This document shows, piece after piece, positions 61,254 to 64,000 of a stretch of DNA of 64,000 nt. Each line of letters opens with the position of its first letter. Position 1 is the first letter of the stretch. Source of the DNA: Pagrus major (lineage: Eukaryota > Chordata > Actinopteri > Spariformes > Sparidae); assembly GCF_040436345.1 (NCBI RefSeq), contig NC_133223.1:6490847-6554846 (forward strand), read 5' to 3'. The translations under genes and the position numbers were made by a program. The notes beneath the pieces were generated by a model, which saw only the letters and a list, made by a program, of their open reading frames with translations, ran no database searches and had not been told where the DNA came from.

Positions 61254-62539
61254 CTGAAAGAAATCAGATAAAGTTTTCATTTTAGTGAAATCCATCAGTC
61301 TTTGGTAGCGCTCACTTATTCTGCTTCCACAGTGTTCCCAATGTTTTAGAGATCAATTCATAATACAACACAATACTGTGGAGGATGTTTCTGTTTTCTG
61401 TTTCCCTTGTTCTCGTTTCATAATGTCCAAATGGTTCCTGGCTCAGGATTGAAAAAAAAGACAAAGTTCTTCATGTTTTGCAGGTAAATGGAGGAACACT
61501 TTATGTCGTCCTGTTCAACGTGTTTCTTTGTTGTGATTCAAACAGACGTTGGTCTCTGCACTCTGTGTTTGACATTTACAGTCATGTTAAATCAGCTGAT
61601 GAGAGTTCACCCACTCCGACATCGTCGATCGTTCATCACATAACTGCAAACAATCAAGTTCTCAATTATCTCAGTAAATCAGAAGAGGCTCTCTATGTGT
61701 GGACGTGTATAATAAAGTTGTGGGGACATAAATCTGTCACATTGTGGGGACCCGCCTTCCTTCTGGGGACAAAACACAAGTACCCATAATGTAAAACATT
61801 ACATTTTAAGATGACGACTTGGTTTAAGATCGGGGTTAGTGTTAGGCAAGTAGTGGTTATGATAAACGTGTTTGTGTGTGTGTGTGTGTGTCTGTATGAA
61901 TTAGTGGTCACCATCACTGGTTAATGACACTTGTTGACAGTAAAAGCTTTAGTTCCAGCTGCATGTATACATAATCTCATTTTGATCTTTCACTATGAGA
62001 AATCATAGATACCTTTCAATGAAATTATCACCGGTCAGAACCACACAGATCTTTAAACTAGCCTACATGTAAGCAGAGATATTTTGAAATTAGGTTTTGA
62101 CTTGAAAACATGAATGAGCTGCAGATATCTGTAATGTTACTCTCGCTCTGTCCCATTCTGACACATGTGCTTCAGTTAAATGTGTTCAGGCATAGCAGCG
62201 TCATGTTTTGGCTCTTGGTGAGTGAGATCCAGATGATATTTTCTAGGAATGTCAAAGTCTGTTCAGCAGCTGCTCTCGTGCCTCACACTCCTCTGATAAT
62301 CCTGTCACTTCTGACACATGTACCCGTGTTGGAGATTAAATACTTCTCTCTTTAAATAGTTCAATGTGGAAATGTTTTAATTCAACGTTCAGGTGTTAAA
62401 GCAAAGGGAGAAATATTTGAAACTGATTAAATATAAGCAGGAAACAGGAAATAAATCGTATATATCCAATGGGTGACATGTTACACTGAAATTACTGAGG
62501 TGTCAGTGCACTGTCTAACCATTTTTGCATAATTTGCAC

Positions 62540-62567
62540 TGTGTGTGTGTGTTTTTGTTTTTTTGTT

Positions 62568-62621
<54 letters not shown>

Positions 62622-62626
62622 TGTGT
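62540..62626. repeat. (GT)n microsatellite
   Basis: GT tract with GTTTTTG interruptions at its start; a shorter tract follows at 62718-62730. Confidence 0.95.
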
Positions 62627-63308
62627 CATGTGTCAGGAGTGTGGGAGATCAGCTGCACTCACACACAGCTGGGAGCTACAGGCTGTGGTTGCTGCGGTGT
62701 TGGTGTGGTGTCCAAGTGTGTGTGTGTGTGCGTTTCAGGCAGGAAATGAAAAGTTAAGGGTCAGCAGAATCTCCTGAGGTGTTCTGCTGTACCTTCTATA
62801 GATGGGCTTTATTTGGTTTACCTTAATTTCTCTTCCTAGTCATTCCCTCCCTCCTCCTCCCTTTCTCTTCTTTTAATCTAAACTTTTCCTGTTTGTACAC
62901 TGATGATTGTTGCCTAGCTGCAGATGGCAAAAAAAACCAAACGTGATATTTTCCATTTCTGTGACAATGTTCCCTGTAAGAACAGCAATAAAAACACTTT
63001 CACTTCCTAGACCAGCACCGACCACGTGCAGATACACCAGACTGTGTTTGTGTCAGTTCAGATTTACTTGAGCACTGTGGGTTAATGAGTCTGCATTAGT
63101 GTCAGCTGTTGGCTGTTGTTATCTGACAGTATCAGGATTGTGGCACTAATACAACTTTCTGTTCAAACACAGCAACCAAGGTCACCCAGTGCTGCTGAGG
63201 TGCCTGCTTCTCTTCTTCTCCCATGAAAAACTAATACACACACTTGACAGAACAAAAATATGAAACTGCAGGGAGGTGGAGGGGGACATGGTAGACTGAC
63301 TATATCTA

Positions 63309-63347
63309 CAAAACACACACACACACACACACACACATACACACACC
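63309..63347. repeat. (CA)n microsatellite
   Basis: CA tract with one TA interruption. Confidence 0.95.
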
Positions 63348-63777
63348 TTTGTTGGTCTCCCTCATAATTTGCTCTTGCAAAGAATACTTAACCTTTAACT
63401 CACATTCAGCCTGGAATGTAGCGTAGCCAACCTGCCCTGAAGGCAAACCAGGGAAATGTGTAAAGCACACCAAGCCTGATAACATGGGACCTTTGAGACT
63501 AAATCACAAACTACACCTTGAAAATATAGTCTAAAATCCTACTGTCTGTAACCCTGAGACAGTTTTTGATGAACTCGTACTTCTATTGGAAACATGAGTT
63601 GTTGCACTCAGTCACATGGTTTCCACAACCTTCTTTATCACTGTTAATTTCCAAGAATGCCTGTAATGGCTGATTTCATTTATCTGACAGATTGTGATTG
63701 AAAACTAAACAGCAAGCCAGCCTTTTATTTCAGGGAGCATTTTGGAAACATTATTCAACATCTTTTTAAGTGCTGTA

Positions 63778-63903
63778 TCGTAGGCAACTGGACGTGTTTC
63801 AGTTTCTTGAAGACGTTTCACCTCTCATCCAAGAGGCTTCTTCAGTTCTGAACTGCGAGGTGAAATGTCTTCAAGAAACTGAAACAAGTCCAGCTGCCTA
63901 CGA
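63778..63903. repeat. Palindromic repeat, two 48-bp arms
   Basis: tcgtaggcaactggacgtgt ... is inverted against ...cttcaagaaactgaaacaag tccagctgcctacga, with about four mismatches and a loop of roughly 30 bp (ccaagaggcttcttcagttc). I recall this as a common fish repeat; its parent element is not established. Confidence 0.7.
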
Positions 63904-64000
63904 TATAGAACTTAAAATGACCATGACCTGGATGACTGAGAACCTTCTTCAACAATATTCAACATTGTTATCTAATAATTTGCACTTATAATGATAACCT

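Larger units (their letters stand above)
61254..63777. other. kalrn intron (5' of the first visible exon)
   Basis: No exon is recognised up to the window edge. 61710-61860 (gtggggacataaatctgtca; ttctggggacaaaacac) looks like a dispersed fish repeat. Confidence 0.45.

Overview
The window is nuclear DNA of a bony fish, probably a teleost. It has small exons with GT/AG borders, abundant (CA)n microsatellites and a typical fish transposon load: Tc1-like elements, a Penelope-like element, an L2-type LINE and short foldback elements. Two host genes are visible, both on the minus strand. I found no convincing plus-strand gene, rRNA, tRNA, CRISPR array or bacterial-type operon.

(1) 39819-61253: the 3' part of a kalirin gene (kalrn), in 28 exons. 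The reading frame stays open for 1,289 codons including the stop. In sense order the exons encode a serine-rich linker, a RhoGEF (DH) domain, its PH domain, an SH3 domain, an Ig-like domain, a fibronectin type III domain and a C-terminal Ser/Thr kinase domain. This is the second-GEF and kinase half of the long form. The 5' half (Sec14, spectrin repeats, first GEF) would lie beyond 64000. The FN3 domain and sequence recall favour kalirin over Trio. Two introns hold stop codons and poly(A) signals that could end shorter isoforms.

(2) 13371-28896: 13 exons of an ABCB6-type half ABC transporter, 433 codons in one frame, from just before the first core membrane helix to the end of the Walker A exon. 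The rest of the nucleotide-binding domain (signature, Walker B, H-loop) is not recognisable in the 13.4 kb downstream. The N-terminal TMD0 exon is not seen between it and kalrn. The locus is either a truncated copy, a gene with a very long last intron, or a misassembly.

The rest is intron or intergenic sequence rich in mobile DNA. 1-2401 holds two decayed Tc1-like copies, one carrying an inserted miniature element. 5480-7800 is a broken L2-like LINE. 15515-16470 is another LINE 3' end. 22200-23235 is a Penelope-like fragment with a head-to-head inverted piece. 31272-33203 is a nested pair: an outer inverted-repeat element interrupted by an element (31441-32816) whose ends carry a 75-bp palindromic satellite and a 6-bp target duplication. 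Foldback elements lie at 27660-28140, 38683-39006, 48583-48788, 51284-51614 and 63778-63903.

The most unusual points are the apparent loss of both ends of an otherwise intact abcb6-like frame, the recurrent (TG)n tracts abutting splice acceptors in both genes, the satellite-bearing transposon with an internal duplication that includes its own flank, and a kinase that keeps the DFG motif I recall as degenerate in mammalian kalirin.
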